Assembly: GCA_034401135.1 (NCBI GenBank)
Contig: JAWZSP010000001.1
Span: 2,046,001-2,110,000 of the forward strand
Source: Volutella citrinella
Lineage: Eukaryota; Ascomycota; Sordariomycetes; Hypocreales; Nectriaceae
DNA length: 64,000 nt
Reading direction: 5' to 3'
Shown piece after piece: positions 48,978 to 61,389 of the stretch (the stretch's first letter is position 1; each line of letters opens with the position of its first letter). The notes beneath the pieces are model-generated. The model saw only the letters and a list, made by a program, of their open reading frames with translations, did not search any database and was not told where the DNA came from. Made by a program: the position numbers and the translations under genes.

Positions 48978-49149
48978 CTCTGGGCGGCTCTATTCATATA
49001 CTATCCCTTCCCTCCCTGGGCCATTCTCTCCCGTCCCAGTCTCCATTCCTTCTCACACTTACACCTAATCGCCCCCCCTTGTCTTGGTCTGGCTGCCTAC
49101 ACACCTCGCCTCGCCTCACCTCGACCTCCAACTGCAGATCATCACAACA

Positions 49150-50328
49150 ATGGTTTCAAATAGTTTGCCCTCGCCTCCCTCCGAGGACCAGAAGTCGACG
49201 CTGTCGCGGAAGAGCACCTCAAGCTCAAAGTCTGTGAAGCCCGTCCACCGTGCCTCCAAGCGAGCATCTTCCAATGCTGCCACAATCCACCACCACGACC
49301 ACCTCAGCCATAGTGCTGGCATGGATGGCCGCCATAAGCGTGTGTGGAAGGCCTGTGAGCGATGTCGAATGAAGAAGACTAAGGTACGCGGCTTATTTGC
49401 AAAGCCTCCTGCTTACACCGTAGCAAAAGAGAAGACCCAGCCCAGGCCCTAACTTGTCTGCTAGTGTGACGGAGAGTTCCCCTGCAAGCGATGCAAGGAT
49501 GACGGCCTCGTGTGCACCGCCGGTGTGAGGAAGAAGGTGGAATTCAAGCAGCTGCCGCGGGGCTACGCCGAGGTCCTCGAGAACACCCAGTTTGCTCTCA
49601 TTGCCACTGTGCACAAGCTGTACTCGATGGTGCGGAATGGCGAGCAGTGGACCCTAGGAGAGCCCGAGTTGAACGACCGCGGCCAGCCCGTGATCCACAA
49701 CATTGCCCAGAAGCTTGGTTGCATCCGACCCAACAGCGATATCGACCTGCCCGTCCACTCTGTGTTTCCAGAGGACGAGGCCGGCATGGCAGACCTCGCC
49801 CGCCAGCTGGAGGAGCAACAGAGGGAGCAGGAGCCCCAGAAGGAGGCCATGAAGGACTCGGACTCATCCGTCTACAACCGAACAGACCGCGCCTCCTCCT
49901 CAGACATTGACCACTCCGACTTCGAGACCGACTACCGCAAGGCCGCCTTTGGCAACAGCAACGCCATGACCTTGTCGCCCCAGAGCTACGCCGGCAGCTC
50001 CGACTTCGACTTCGGGGTGCCACCGGCCGAAATGGACCCCACCACCACGGCCGCCATGTTCCCCTCCCAGCAGTCTCCCACCATGACCAACTTCCCGGCC
50101 TGGTCTATGCCTCCCAAGATGCCCCAGAACCAGAACGAGCTCACCATGCAGCTGCTGCAGCAGGCCGGCGTCATGCCCAACATGGACATGCTCAACCAGG
50201 GCCTCCTCGAGTCCGAGTTCGGCACCATCAAACCCCACGTCCTGTCCGTCCCCAACCCCGAGGTGATGATGGGCATGGGCGACCCGATGATCTACTCTGG
50301 ATACGACGGCGAACCGATGCGACTATGA
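49150..50328 (+). CDS. Zn2Cys6 transcription factor
   Basis: Two exons (49150-49383 and 49465-50328), with an 81-bp intron, give 365 aa. The binuclear zinc cluster is complete, with cysteines at 69, 72, 79, 85, 88 and 95 (spacing C2C6C5C2C6C). It is cut by the intron exactly before the third cysteine. A conserved-looking block follows (KQLPRGYAEVLENTQFALIATVHKLY and ELNDRGQPVIHNIAQKLG), then a Glu/Gln-rich helix and an acidic, Met/Pro/Gln-rich tail with clustered hydrophobics that could activate transcription. There is no 'fungal_trans' middle-homology domain, so the protein is short for the class. A His/Ser-rich basic leader precedes the cluster. Target genes cannot be inferred. Confidence 0.93.
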
Positions 50329-53300
50329 CCCGGCGCGCGATAGCACTCGGAAGCAAACGAGACTGTACACTACTACCTCGATAGACTTGATTACGGCCAT
50401 CTCCCTCACGTCAAAAAGCCAAGCCGCGCAAGGAGTTTTTTTTAATCTGGTTTTTCTCCCTTCATTTCTTTATACATGTTAATGACGGATGGGTTTTGGG
50501 TGGGAATATGGACGCAATGGTGTTGACTGAAGACTACTACTTTTTGATAAGGGGGGTGGGTGGGGGGCCAGCGCATTGCTTGGCTTGACACGGCGTTTTG
50601 TTATGTGGTTTTGGGGACCGCCCTCTCTGCAATAGGCCTCGGCCGTCTCTTCAACGGCGACAGCAAACACGGGGGCACGCGAAATATGCGGGCAAAGCTG
50701 ATGAGTGGGAATCACCCAAATGTGTCGTCAACACACGCGAGCCTGCTCCGCAGAGCGAGACTGGAGGAGGATTGGGTCCCACTGATGGGGGTTGTACCCT
50801 GCTACTCGATAGACACGATGGTACACATGAGTAATCCGAATACCCCAACTTCTCCAATTGCCTATGGTCCAACAAACCGACGTGCATGTGTTAGCCAACG
50901 CCGATGTGACTGTGGGCCGGGTTTCTGTTGAGTGACCGACCCAAGTGAGTGTTCAATTCCTATTCCCGGGTGCATCAGATCATGGCACCCCCATTCTCAA
51001 GCCTTCTGCTACGGGCCGGTCCTGTCTACGCGTAGAACTCAGCTATTGTCCTCCACTGCTTCTTTCTGCCTTCTTCTTTGTTAGCACCAGACCCTGGATT
51101 TACTGCGCCGTCTGCTGCCATCGATCCGGTGTTATGGAGCCACGGGCCTAAGCAATCTCCGAGAAATGGCCCCACTTTAGACAATCCCCGTGTCCGGGAA
51201 TCTCAAACAACCTCCATCGCGAGCCCTGTCGACGGATCATGCACTGATGGTGATGATGATGATTAACACCTAATTACAGTATACGTACGTAGCGCTTCTT
51301 GCCTGGCCTGTTCCCAAACGACCCCTTGATTGCAAATCAACAGATAATGGTCAATTCGTCCACGACAACGACATGGGGGCAGTGGGACACCCCCCCCCTT
51401 CTCTTCATGTTCTAGAGCGTTGTCCCTGGGCAATTCCATATTTTGACCTGGCCCGCCACGACTCCCCGGGTCAGCGTCAATGTATCGTCACGACGTCACC
51501 CGCACCGGAGTTGACCCTGCACGGTGAGCCGTAACTCCGGGTGGGCGGCGGACGCCGGTGCAGGGCGCGGGCGCTACAAAGGCGTGCTAAGACGGTGACT
51601 AGACCCTGATGCATGTGGGCACCAAAGGGCCGCATCCGTGGGCGCACAACGGTAAGAGTCATCCATCCATCATCAGCCAAAGTCTGAATGTATCCAATCC
51701 CATAGATAGCACCGCACCACACGGGTGAACGGGCTGCGCGCTGCACGCTGCAACTTCCATGTACATAGTTAGGTTGTTCGGTAGCCTCCCAGTCGCCGTA
51801 GCTCGCCGGCGGGATGGCGCCAATGAGCAGGCGTTAGCTGCATCTCGCTGCCTCGCCTCGTGCAAACCCGCGGGTGGGTGGAGCGTGTTGTCATGGATCA
51901 GTGCCGGATTTTTAAGCTTCGGCCCCGGTTTGTAATCCCGCCGGAATGAGGTTCAACTCGGTGGGCGCTTCTTTGACATGTTGGAGAGTGCTTACGAGAG
52001 CAAACGCCCACCATCCCCCGTCCCAGCCCAGCATAACGGCATCCACAGGCCGTAGTGCGTCCGTCTTTGCTGCAGAGATGACGGACGATCACGGCACTAC
52101 GGAGGGGGACCAACACAGCGCGCGCGCGCTCACTTGCGCCTCTGTTCGAGGCCCGCGAATGTGTGGCATCCCCTAATCCTATCATAGTCCACGGCACTTG
52201 GTCGTGATAGGGGACGAAGGGAGGGGGGAGGGGAAAGGGGATTAGATCACAGTCAGCCCTAAACCTACACCGCGAAGGTAGAGCTGTTCGCGCCCTTCAC
52301 GGCAGTCAAGTTGTCCCAGCAGTTGGCTACTGGCCAGCACCGGTTTCATGGAGACAGTGAATGCGCCTGTGAACCTTGACAGCCACCGCCCATTTCTTAC
52401 ACGCCCGCTCGCCAGAGCAGCCAATTGAGCTAGGTCGCTTGAGCACTGGAAAACTGGAGCCGCCAGTGTGTGTCACTGAGGACCCTCTGCATCAAAGCAC
52501 GCTGACAATGCACTGACATGTCCCGGCAACTGCTGCTTCTGGTCCTCCCCTCAACCAGCAGAGTTTTGCAGGTCCCTCTTGGCCCCTCTACAGCCCTCCG
52601 GCCCAGCGTCCTGTTTCAATTCCATTGCCCTGCCCAGTCACCTGGACGGAACTCCATCGAGGCCGTGTCTCAGCGCCCGCGGCTTGCGGGCATCGGACAG
52701 CTGAGATGCGCCGGCATTCGGGACGTTCCTATAGTCCGGGCCTGCGGGGGCGTGCGCGGCATGGACTCAGGCAGCGGAGTTTTGATGAGCCATCTAGGGG
52801 GGTGTGCATAGCGCGACTGCCCGATTAGGAAATTGGTTCTCTGAACCAGAAGGTCCCCCCCACAAACCAAAATTTTGTTTCGCTGGGTCCCACCCAGTGG
52901 TGACTCGTTCATTTTTTTTCTTTTATTTTTTTTTATTTTTTTTCACGTCTCCCTCACAAGTGCCCGGCTTGCCGGCTTAGCGCATGCGACCAAGATCTTG
53001 GCTCCGCTGGAAGATTGGCAAGATAATCACATCCCGGGCCCGCGGGCGCAATCGATTAGCCGCGCGCGGGAGTCCACCACCTCTCCCACCGGCGGGCCGC
53101 GGATTGGTCATCTGCTCAAGGCCTCGAAGCCCCTCGACGCTGGCTGGTGGCTTCTGTCTTCCACGACAACTCGACCACAACTACCAGTTTCATCAATGGT
53201 TCAAGCCCACGAGGCGCAAATGGTTACCCCACCCCGAGCGGATGATGAATAATGATTCATACTCGAAAACGTTTCGGCCGACGCCGTAGCGGGATGCACG

Positions 53301-55891
53301 TCGTTGGCGCACCATTTTGTTGCCAAGGTCGCCAAGCTTTTGACCTCAGACGCCTCCCTGGCGGAATCCCGCCCTGGGGGAGCAGATGTGCACAGTTACT
53401 GGAGCGGCGTCAAGTGCCTGGCCCGGCGACGAATTGGATGCTGCTCCCTGGCCTGGGAAAACAACACACTCTTCATCCTCGACTCGCTTCCCCTCCTCCC
53501 CCTCTCCAAAAGGCTGCATGCAGCATCTGAGCATAACAGGTGCCGAACGGGGTGGGGCAGATGCCACGAGGTGCAGTCTGTGGGGCCGAGAAGGCAAGCC
53601 CGACAAGGCCCTCGCCGCAAAGAACCTTAACCCTCCGCAAGGCGAGCCCGCCCTCTGTTGCGAAACCTCCCGTAGCGAAACGAACATAACTCGGGGCAAC
53701 AGCGAGGGCGCATTCGCCTTCGAGGCCGGCCCGGGACATGTTGTGTCACATGGTGTGCCTTGCGGGCGGGCCAGTTCGCTTAGTGAGGTGTAATTGATGC
53801 TTCTTCGTGTTAGAGCTCCCGACGAAGCACCAATTGCGCGCCAGGCTGGCAAAAGGTAAACATGGGTAAACATTGACAGATGTCACGAGCTTGATTCCTC
53901 GAATTGACGGCATTGCCTGTGCATGGCGTGCGGCACAAAGCCATTGGCGTTATAGCGCACCCTGAGTTGGCTGCAGCCAGCCCGCCGGTGCAACCTTGAA
54001 TCCTTTGAGGCTTGAGCAACGGCCGAGAGATCGCCTGACATGGAGATGTTGGAATCATAATAGCCATCATGAAGTGTGTGTGTGTGGAACCAATTCCATG
54101 CGCTGCGTAGGTTCGTGGCTCGCCGCCTATGTCACCGAGTTGCTTCGGTGGGTCGGGCTTGTTCAAGTTCCGCACGCCGAGAACAGTCCACCCCCGTCCC
54201 AATAATATGTGGGCCGCCTACGATTTGGAATGGCCGTGACAGGCCGTCTGGGGTTGTCTGGGAAGGGGTTCGGGGAGAAGAATGCAGCCAAACACCACTC
54301 CACTGTCTGCCTGGTGTTGCACATCTGCGGCAGAGAGCGAGAGCGGGCAGCGTCCATGCGTCTTCTGACATCCATCGATACACCACAGAGGTACACCGCA
54401 TCCCCTGGGCGCGTCGAGGACAGGTTCCCCCGGATTGAGGGGAACGACGGCGCCAAGCAGAGTCAAGACGGAATGCGGCAGCAGCTCAGCCTCAAACCAC
54501 AACGCACGAAAACGAATTTGACGAGCTACGCGGCCTGGGCTTTTATTGCGATGCCCCGAATTGACGCACCATGCCTCACATTTGGCCAACTTGGCCAGTT
54601 GGCCTTCCCAAATGACTCTCAAGCCCCTTGGCTCACCGCACCCAAGCGTCCATGCCATTGGATGCGTGCTGCGCCAAGATCTGCTCTAGCCTCGAGTCTA
54701 CTTCGCAAGTCAACGAGTCCGACTGATGCGAGAATGCGAGATACGAATTCCATCCCACCCCTCTCTTAGCCCCTGCAAAGCCCCCGGTCACCCTGACACC
54801 ACTGTACTACCGTACGCACGCTGTACGCTGTACGCAGCACCCCGAATGTCCGCCCACAGGCTGACCCCCGCTCTCGCTCTCGCAGTCGGCCAGCTGGAGG
54901 TGGACAAAATAAGTCGGACAGGCCTCTATGGAGACCCCTTCCCCCCCTTGACCAGCTACCCATGGCTCCTTGCGAATCAGGCCTTACCCAAAATATACTC
55001 TTTGTTCGTTGCTGCGCCCAGCAGCAATACGTTTTGCGAGGTGCTCGGCCGTTTACGCGTATACTCCCGCATTCTGACTTCTGGACGCTGGCATTCGCTC
55101 AATGAATCGATTCAATTTCCCCAAGGTTCGTTCCATGAAATCAAATCGTTGGCCGTGCGCTTTAGTCGAGGGGCACAGCGCCCTGACACACGGGAGAGTT
55201 GCGGGATCTACCGTGGTGCTTGCGAGTACAATGTCGCCTTGGCCGCACTGCCTTGATGTCCCCCGTAGTCATGCCTCTTCCCCTCTGACGAAATCCATGA
55301 ATCCTCGACAGGGGCATTTGACATCCCCCACGGAACCTGCCGCCTGGCTTGTGCGTGGGCGATATCACTAGGCCCTATCGACATTGACCTTCGGTTCCCC
55401 GTGGGACGTGGGCTCGGGCCAACCTGACAGTCCGCTCTCCGTTCATCATATGAGGCTGCCTGGGACGAATTGCGCGTCCTGAGACTTCGGTGGTGGCTGT
55501 GAGTGAGTGCGGTGTGCAAGCGGAAATTGGGAACAGGCAACTGCGAAAGCCGATGCGACTAACCCGAGCGTCTACTACATCCTGCACACAAGGACCACGT
55601 CACCCCAAAACGCCCGAGGCTCGTTTAATTCCAATTAAGCATCGCGGCATTGTTGTCGAAATGGAGAGCTACTCCCGAATGCGATCGGCTGCCTCCCGCA
55701 TCACTCCTCAACCCATGTGGCTTAGACCCCCCGTTTATTTGTCAGTCCATCTTGATTCATTGCATAGTCGTCCAATACAGCCAGCCCAGTCCTGTAACGC
55801 CATGTTCCCCTATCCTCCTGTTCATCGGGATTCCCAAACGCCGAGCCCGATGCCTATTGAGACCGTTCTTCCCGCCCCAACCCCGATGCCT
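50329..55891. other. 5.6-kb gene-free region
   Basis: The left end holds the 3' UTR of the Zn2Cys6 gene. I found no supported gene. A T-rich tract lies at 52911-52943 and an alternating GC tract near 52118-52129. Open frames up to 186 codons (for example 54209-54769) lack recognisable features or partner exons. Confidence 0.5.
52911..52943 (+). repeat. Poly-T-rich tract
   Basis: A run of 33 bases is almost all T, interrupted by two A and one C. It could be an insertion footprint (a retroposed poly-A tail in reverse) or a nucleosome-excluding tract; nothing around it decides. Confidence 0.6.
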
Positions 55892-56743
55892 CTAGTTCTT
55901 GATATCCAATACGTGCGTCAATGCCGCCTCGCTGGCCCGCCACCAGCGCGCGCGCTCCTCCAGATCGTCGGCTGCTCCTCCTAATGCTGCCTCCTTGCGC
56001 CGCTGAGCCTCCTTGGCCGCCGTCATGCTGCTCTGGCGCTTCGCTTCAAGGGGCTGCAGCTCTGCCTTGAGTCGTTCAGCCTCCTTCAGCTTCCGCGGCA
56101 ACTTGGCCTGCAGGGACTCTAGCTCCCTGGCCAATTCCCGTTCCTCGAGCTTGCGTTTGTTGACGAGATCGAGCGTCTTCGCAAGGGGAAGGTTCTGGGA
56201 AGGATCCAGTCCCGCCGGCGTCTCTTGATTTGACTTGAGCTCCTCGATGCGCACTTCGAGTTCCTCAATCTTGGATGGAAGTTCGCGGAGCTGCGTTGTC
56301 TCGAGCTGCACGCCTTCGTACTTGGTGCTCAACTCCCTGGCTTTCTTCTCCAATGCCTGGACCATTTCTGCTACTTCGTTCTTGAGTGCCTTCAACTCCA
56401 ACTTGACAGCTGCGTTTTCCTTTTCCAAATCCAGGTTTTCTTGCATAGTGACAATCAGAGGTGGATCGCCCACAATGGCCCTGATGAACTTCTCCTTGCT
56501 GACTTGCTCCACGTATGAAAACCGGAGTTTCGAGAAGAGCTCCTTGTAGTGTTCCAGATCAGCCCCAAGACTGACGGGCGTTGCCGCCTCGAGGGACGTA
56601 TTTGATGCATCTGAGATTCTTTGATGGGAATCCTGGCGGGTCGAACTCAATATGGGCTCGCTGAGCTTGATAATTGAGATTTCCTGGGTTGATTGAATCT
56701 GTTCCAAGGTCCCCAGAACCTTGTCCAATTTGTCTTGATCCAT
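55892..56743 (-). CDS. Sos7-like kinetochore coiled-coil protein
   Basis: A single exon gives 283 aa from the ATG at 56743, which sits in an ideal context (GCCATGG). The frame extends five codons further up only to a GTG, so that is not the start. Residues ~64-94 carry the block YKELFSKLRFSYVEQVSKEKF with RAIVGDPP, characteristic of fungal Sos7-type kinetochore proteins as I recall them. Residues ~95-260 are heptad-rich, with Glu/Lys/Leu typical of long coiled coil. A Trp-containing tail (RARWWRASEAALTHVL) closes the protein. Sos7 works with Mis12/Spc7-associated proteins at the centromere in fission yeast. The gene is divergent from an RS-rich nuclear protein 357 bp away. Confidence 0.8.
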   Translation of the reverse strand: MDQDKLDKVLGTLEQIQSTQEISIIKLSEPILSSTRQDSHQRISDASNTSLEAATPVSLGADLEHYKELFSKLRFSYVEQVSKEKFIRAIVGDPPLIVTMQENLDLEKENAAVKLELKALKNEVAEMVQALEKKARELSTKYEGVQLETTQLRELPSKIEELEVRIEELKSNQETPAGLDPSQNLPLAKTLDLVNKRKLEERELARELESLQAKLPRKLKEAERLKAELQPLEAKRQSSMTAAKEAQRRKEAALGGAADDLEERARWWRASEAALTHVLDIKN

Positions 56744-57100
56744 GGCACTACTCGTTGTCACCGATCTTGGACGTTTCGTAGGAAAGTTGATTGGGCCCTA
56801 GCGTAGTTTGGGTCAAAATCCAGCGTCGCTTTTCCTTGGTGATTGATGTAGATTGCAAATATAAACTCGTTGTCAACAGACAGACTGTGTCTAGGGTGGC
56901 GGTGTTTACTTTTGTCCATATCGGGAAGTGAGAACTGGAGGTGGCGCAGGGCGGTGGGTGGTGGCAGAATTCGCCAACTCCAGCATGCGCTTCAATGCAG
57001 GCAAGGCAGGGAGCGCATCGCAACCGCCTGTGGCATTTATCTTGCTCTCTCCGCCGGCTAAACGAACCATCATTTCCACAAACGATCAATAACAAATACA
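56744..57100. promoter_or_regulatory. Divergent promoter between Sos7-like and RS-rich genes
   Basis: 357 bp separate the two start codons, so both promoters must overlap here. I see no TATA box and no striking motif. Confidence 0.6.
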
Positions 57101-58295
57101 ATGCCAGAAGATGAGCTGCTCACGGACGACTTCGTGGCGGACCTCCTCGCCAAAGAGGCGAGCGACTGCTCCTTAAAGTTCTCGGCGATGGGTATGGAAG
57201 CCTACCGATCGAATAAGAAGTAACCATGGCCCCAGAAGCGCTTGGCAAGTCTGTTGCTGACGGTGCCTCAGACCGTCGAACCTACCTAAGCCCAACACGA
57301 GATTTCTTCGGCATATCATCAAGGACACGGATAATCACAACAAGGCTTTGCTCGCGAAAGAGGCCGCCGAATCGCAAGCGCGGCTAAAAGACCTGGAGCA
57401 TGCTGAAGAAGTCAAGAGGCGGAAAACAAAGCCCAACTCGAGAGACATAAGAAGTCGTCAGATGGGGGATATTCAGGCCATACTGGGTGGCGGCAGGAAG
57501 CGGAGGCGCACCGATGGCGAACAGTCCTCCAGTCGAGACGTTGAGGATCGCGAAAGTCGCGAATCAAGCCGCAAAGCCGATCGCAACCGCGACCTGACCC
57601 AAGACCGGCATGACCGGCGCACGCAGAAAGAGCGTCTAGGTCGGACTGAGGAAAGGCGCAGCAAATCAGATCATAGATCAAGACGGGACGAGCGACGGCG
57701 AAGATCACGAAGCAGAGAGGATGGATCCTACAGGGGAGACCGGCGGGGCAGCACAAGTGGACGGAGGAGTCGATCCCATTCGCCCCGCGCCCGACGGCGT
57801 TCACATTCTCCGTCAAGGAAAAGGGAGGCTAGGCACAGGAATCGATCACCGTTGGACGAACCGAAGCGGGCCTCGAAACGAAGAGCAGAACCCGAGGAGG
57901 ATGACAACTCTGATCTCGAAGATGATGACCTAATTGGGCCGGCACCACCACCTAAATATCGAGGACGAGGTACGGTTGGAGGCTCGTCCGGGATCGACCG
58001 ACGGTTCTCCGAGACGTATGACCCGCGAACCGACGTGATGGATGAAGATGAACCGCAGGGAAGCGGATGGGCCAACGAGGTTGAGGCGTTTAGAGCTCGC
58101 CAGAAACTCAAGCAAGCTCAGGAGCAGCGCTTAGCGACAGCTGGTTTTAGAGAGGATTCCGTACAAGCGTTCGCCGCCGAGCGGGAGGAGAAATCGGCGG
58201 ATAGCGTTCGCTGGTCAGGCGCGGGCGAGAAGAGAGAGTGGGACCACGGCAAGGTTGTCGGCCCAGACGGAGTTGCAATTGCGGGTGATGATTGA
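57101..58295 (+). CDS. RS-rich nuclear protein, probable splicing-associated factor
   Basis: Two exons (57101-57219 and 57272-58295), with a 52-bp intron, give 380 aa. The first ~110 residues are conserved-looking: FSAMGMEAYRSNKKPSNLPK then PNTRFLRHIIKDTDNHN, followed by a charged helix (LLAKEAAESQARLKDL) and SRQMGDIQAILGG. Residues ~115-215 are dense Arg/Ser/Asp/Glu (RS and RD dipeptides), like SR-related splicing proteins. The C-terminus has an acidic patch (EEDDNSDLEDDD), IGPAPPPKYRGRG, and a helix rich in Gln/Lys. Similar fungal proteins are often labelled 'pre-mRNA-splicing factor 38B'-like, but I cannot confirm that orthology. Nuclear localisation is very likely from the basic clusters. 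The intron joins AAG AA to A CCG, keeping frame. Confidence 0.82.
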
Positions 58296-61200
58296 ATTCA
58301 GGTTTTGCATCATTGATGCTCTTATCGTTACTTGGAACTCTTTGGGCACGGACGACTAGTTTTATGAAGCGAGAGAGGCGCATGTGTATGCACGGAACAG
58401 CTGATAGATGACGACTGGCATCATGTTTAGTTAGTGGAGTTGAAGGATACAAAACGCCGCAAGGCTCTTTCGGGAATAACATGAACAAGTTGCATCCAAC
58501 CCTATGGGGATGAGTTGGGTCGTACATTTGCGCAAGTTTCTTCCCAGTTTAGGGTACGCCATGGCCGAGGAAGAGGAAGAGGCAGCTGAAACCTAGCAAG
58601 TGTGAGGTATGCGGCAGGAAGATATCAAAACGAAACGAGCTGAGACAATTGGCACTCATTATATTTAGGAGCGGTCTTACTTGTTCGGATCGATCTAAAT
58701 CAATGCTTCCCTTCTCTGGGTTGGTGGGAAATGCGACGAGGTGCTACAACTGCCGTGCTGTGGATCTGTGAAGGCTTCATCCCTGCCTGTGATATCATCC
58801 CATGCCACTACGTGCTACAACATGGCGTCACAAGCCTGCGGAGCCATTGAAACAGCTATGTATCTTAAGGTGCCAGACCTAAAGTACGTGGTCCATAGTC
58901 TCGGAGAAGCAATTGAGGGGCGCACAGGCAAGTGTTGCACAAATGATGGATGGTGGTGTGGTTGAGACTTGTCAATGCCCTTCTACCTGACGAGTCTGAC
59001 CAATTATTGCGACAATTGGGTGGATTTCCTAATGTCCATTTATGTAGAGCCGACCTTTCAAAGCGCCTACATCACGTCCTCATTTGTTGGTGTTTGTGCT
59101 AGCTTCCTACCGCTTGCTTGAGGAAATATGAAACCAGCATGCCCATCACCAAAACAATGAGGCGGGGTAGCCGAGCATCGTGAACCTAGCCCTGGTTGAC
59201 GGCGCGGAATGGGAAACAAAAGAAAAGAAAAGAATCAACACAATGAGTCTAGGTTTGATGACCAGCTGGGCGACGGCAGAGAAAAGCAAATGGCCATTGC
59301 TGATGGCTGTGGGCAGGAGGCCGGATGCGTCGTCGGCCAAGCCCGTTCATTCAATGGGGAATCGCCCAACTCAGAGTGCCCTGATCGGCATGACAGGGTT
59401 GCACGGTATGCCAAATCAAGCGTGGTGCGCGTGGATGGCGTCGGACAGAGCCCCGTCGACCCCAGACAGGGAGTGACGAGTGATGAGGAGGGTGGGTTCA
59501 TGCCCCCATTGTCATTGCCATGATAGCATGATGGCGACATACGGTGGCCACGGGCGAGGGCGAGGGCCATTTCCAGTGTTTCTGAATTCTAGGCCCCAGC
59601 GCCCAAAACACGCCCGCCGAAAAGAGCGTCGGCCCCCCGGGATGTGTGAGACTCTGGCGCCGGGGCTAGCCGGCGAAACCAACAACAATGGAGCTTCCCA
59701 TTCCCACCCCGGGGAAACTTGTGCGAGTCGCTGCATTTGCGTGTATGTCATGAAGCGCAGCAGTCGAAGGATGTACAATGAAGAATTTATGCACCAGAGC
59801 TGGAGCAAGCGCCGGCAGGATCAAGCTGCGTCATCACGGATATGTGGCGCGGGGACCAGCGCATCAGTGGCCAGCCGCCGCCTGGAGCTCGCCAACTGCG
59901 GCAACACTGCATGTGCCGGGACAGCCCGTGACAGCATAGGTAGCTTGGCGCGTGGGTGGGTGGGTGGGAGAGTCCGTCCTGAGCTCCTGATACGCAAACC
60001 ACCTGCAGAGTCACCAGTCAATGAACGGTGTGGTCCGGCCTGCAGGTCCCCTCCGTTGCGCGAGCCGGGGTGAGTCGAGATCTGTGAGTGGGCCAAACAG
60101 TGATTGATGGCAGCGACCGAGAACCAGCCGGCGCGAAGAGCTCGAAGTTTCATCAGAGTTGGGCTGAACCTGAGAATAATCAATTGATACGAGAGGTAGG
60201 TAGGTAGCTGTGCTCGAACCCCCCGGCGCCTCCGTCATCCACCGTCGAGGCTGAGGTTTCAATCTGGGGAGGTCTCGGCCTATTCGCTAGGCCGTACAGC
60301 CAAGGACAACCCCAGTTTCCCAGGTCCAGCGAGTGCTGTTGCCGACTTACGCACTGGCGAGCACCACTGCACCAGTCGTAATCGGTACCGTAGGTACATA
60401 TCTTCGTCGGCTAGTGTGTTCCACCAGGCGCCCCGCTCTATGGATACCTGGCCGACCCTCCACATCCATGTCATGAGCTTCCCATCCACATGCCACGCCC
60501 GCGCCATGCCATGTCCGTCGCCCATCATACTACCTAGTACGTATCGGAGTACGTAGGACCACCCAACAGCGGTATGGGCATTGGAGACAGACACTGAGGC
60601 GTTTGGCTTGCACAAGGTGCTGGTGCGTCGTGCGCCTTGCGGCGGGGCCAGTGCCATCGTGCAAGTGCCATCATCACAAGGTTGGTTGATCCTGCACACC
60701 ACTCCTCTTCCCATGCGGTGATGCCGACATACCCTACCCAACTGTCCCAGCTGCTACTAGTAATTAGCACATATGGTGGTGGTAAACACTGGTAGCTGCC
60801 CTCACCTGGCTGAGTTTGTGCGTGACCGACCCGGACGGACCTGCACCGTCGTACAATCTACTAGTACATCTCGCGCCTCTATCCACGGACCACCGTCCGT
60901 CAGCCTTCTCGCTTCCCTCCCCTCATCCTTCTCTCCTCTCTCCCCTCCTTGTTCACTTGCAACAGTACCTAGACTCCCTATTTTCCCATGTTTTAACAGC
61001 TCGTGTTTCTTTCTCGTGTTGATCTTTATCCTTCTCCTTCCCTCCTTCCCCCCTCCCCCCTCCCCCCTCCCCCTCCCCCCTCCTTCCCCAATCTCGTGCG
61101 GCGCTGCCCACCGCCGCTACGCTTGCCTTCCACCACCCAAAGTACCTTTCTCAGGTGTCGCCTGGTCATCAACCCACCGTGTACCCACAGTGCCCCCCCG

Positions 61201-61389
61201 CGTCACAGCCATCTACAGTGCGGCGAGTGATCGGCGGGCAGCCACCTGACGCCGTCCTTGTCGTCCTGAGGTCACCACCTGAGCTTGCAGCCAGTATCAT
61301 AACCTCTGCCCCTTCTCGGGGCAACAGAATTACGCATTTTTACATCCTAGAATCGCGAGAGCTGACTGTTCAGCGCAATCGCATTCACC
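58296..61389. other. 3.1-kb gene-free region upstream of the PA-RING gene
   Basis: Left end: 3' UTR of the RS-rich gene. The middle has no supported gene. Right end: a pyrimidine-rich promoter/leader containing the C-tract at 61048-61083. Confidence 0.5.
61048..61083 (+). repeat. C-tract microsatellite with G-quadruplex potential on the minus strand
   Basis: Five runs of five to six C are separated by single T. The minus strand is therefore runs of G of at least five with one-base loops, the strongest class of quadruplex motif; the plus strand could form an i-motif. It lies about 310 bp upstream of the PA-RING start codon, in or near its 5' leader. Confidence 0.7.

Larger units (their letters stand above)
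42883..49149. other. 6.3-kb gene-free region upstream of the Zn2Cys6 gene
   Basis: No gene is supported. Open frames up to 265 codons exist (for example 44068-44865 on the minus strand) but look random. Near the right end are a 10-bp tandem repeat (48511-48540), a CAGCAC-type microsatellite (48711-48753), a TATA-like box (48970) and a pyrimidine-rich leader. Long upstream regions are common for fungal developmental regulators. Confidence 0.5.

Noticed and set aside
52875..53252. Small frame with a Phe-rich 'membrane' stretch
   Set aside because: The hydrophobic run is simply the translation of the poly-T tract.
56744..56761. Upstream extension of the Sos7-like protein
   Set aside because: The extension begins at GTG, not ATG, and the ATG at 56743 has an ideal context.
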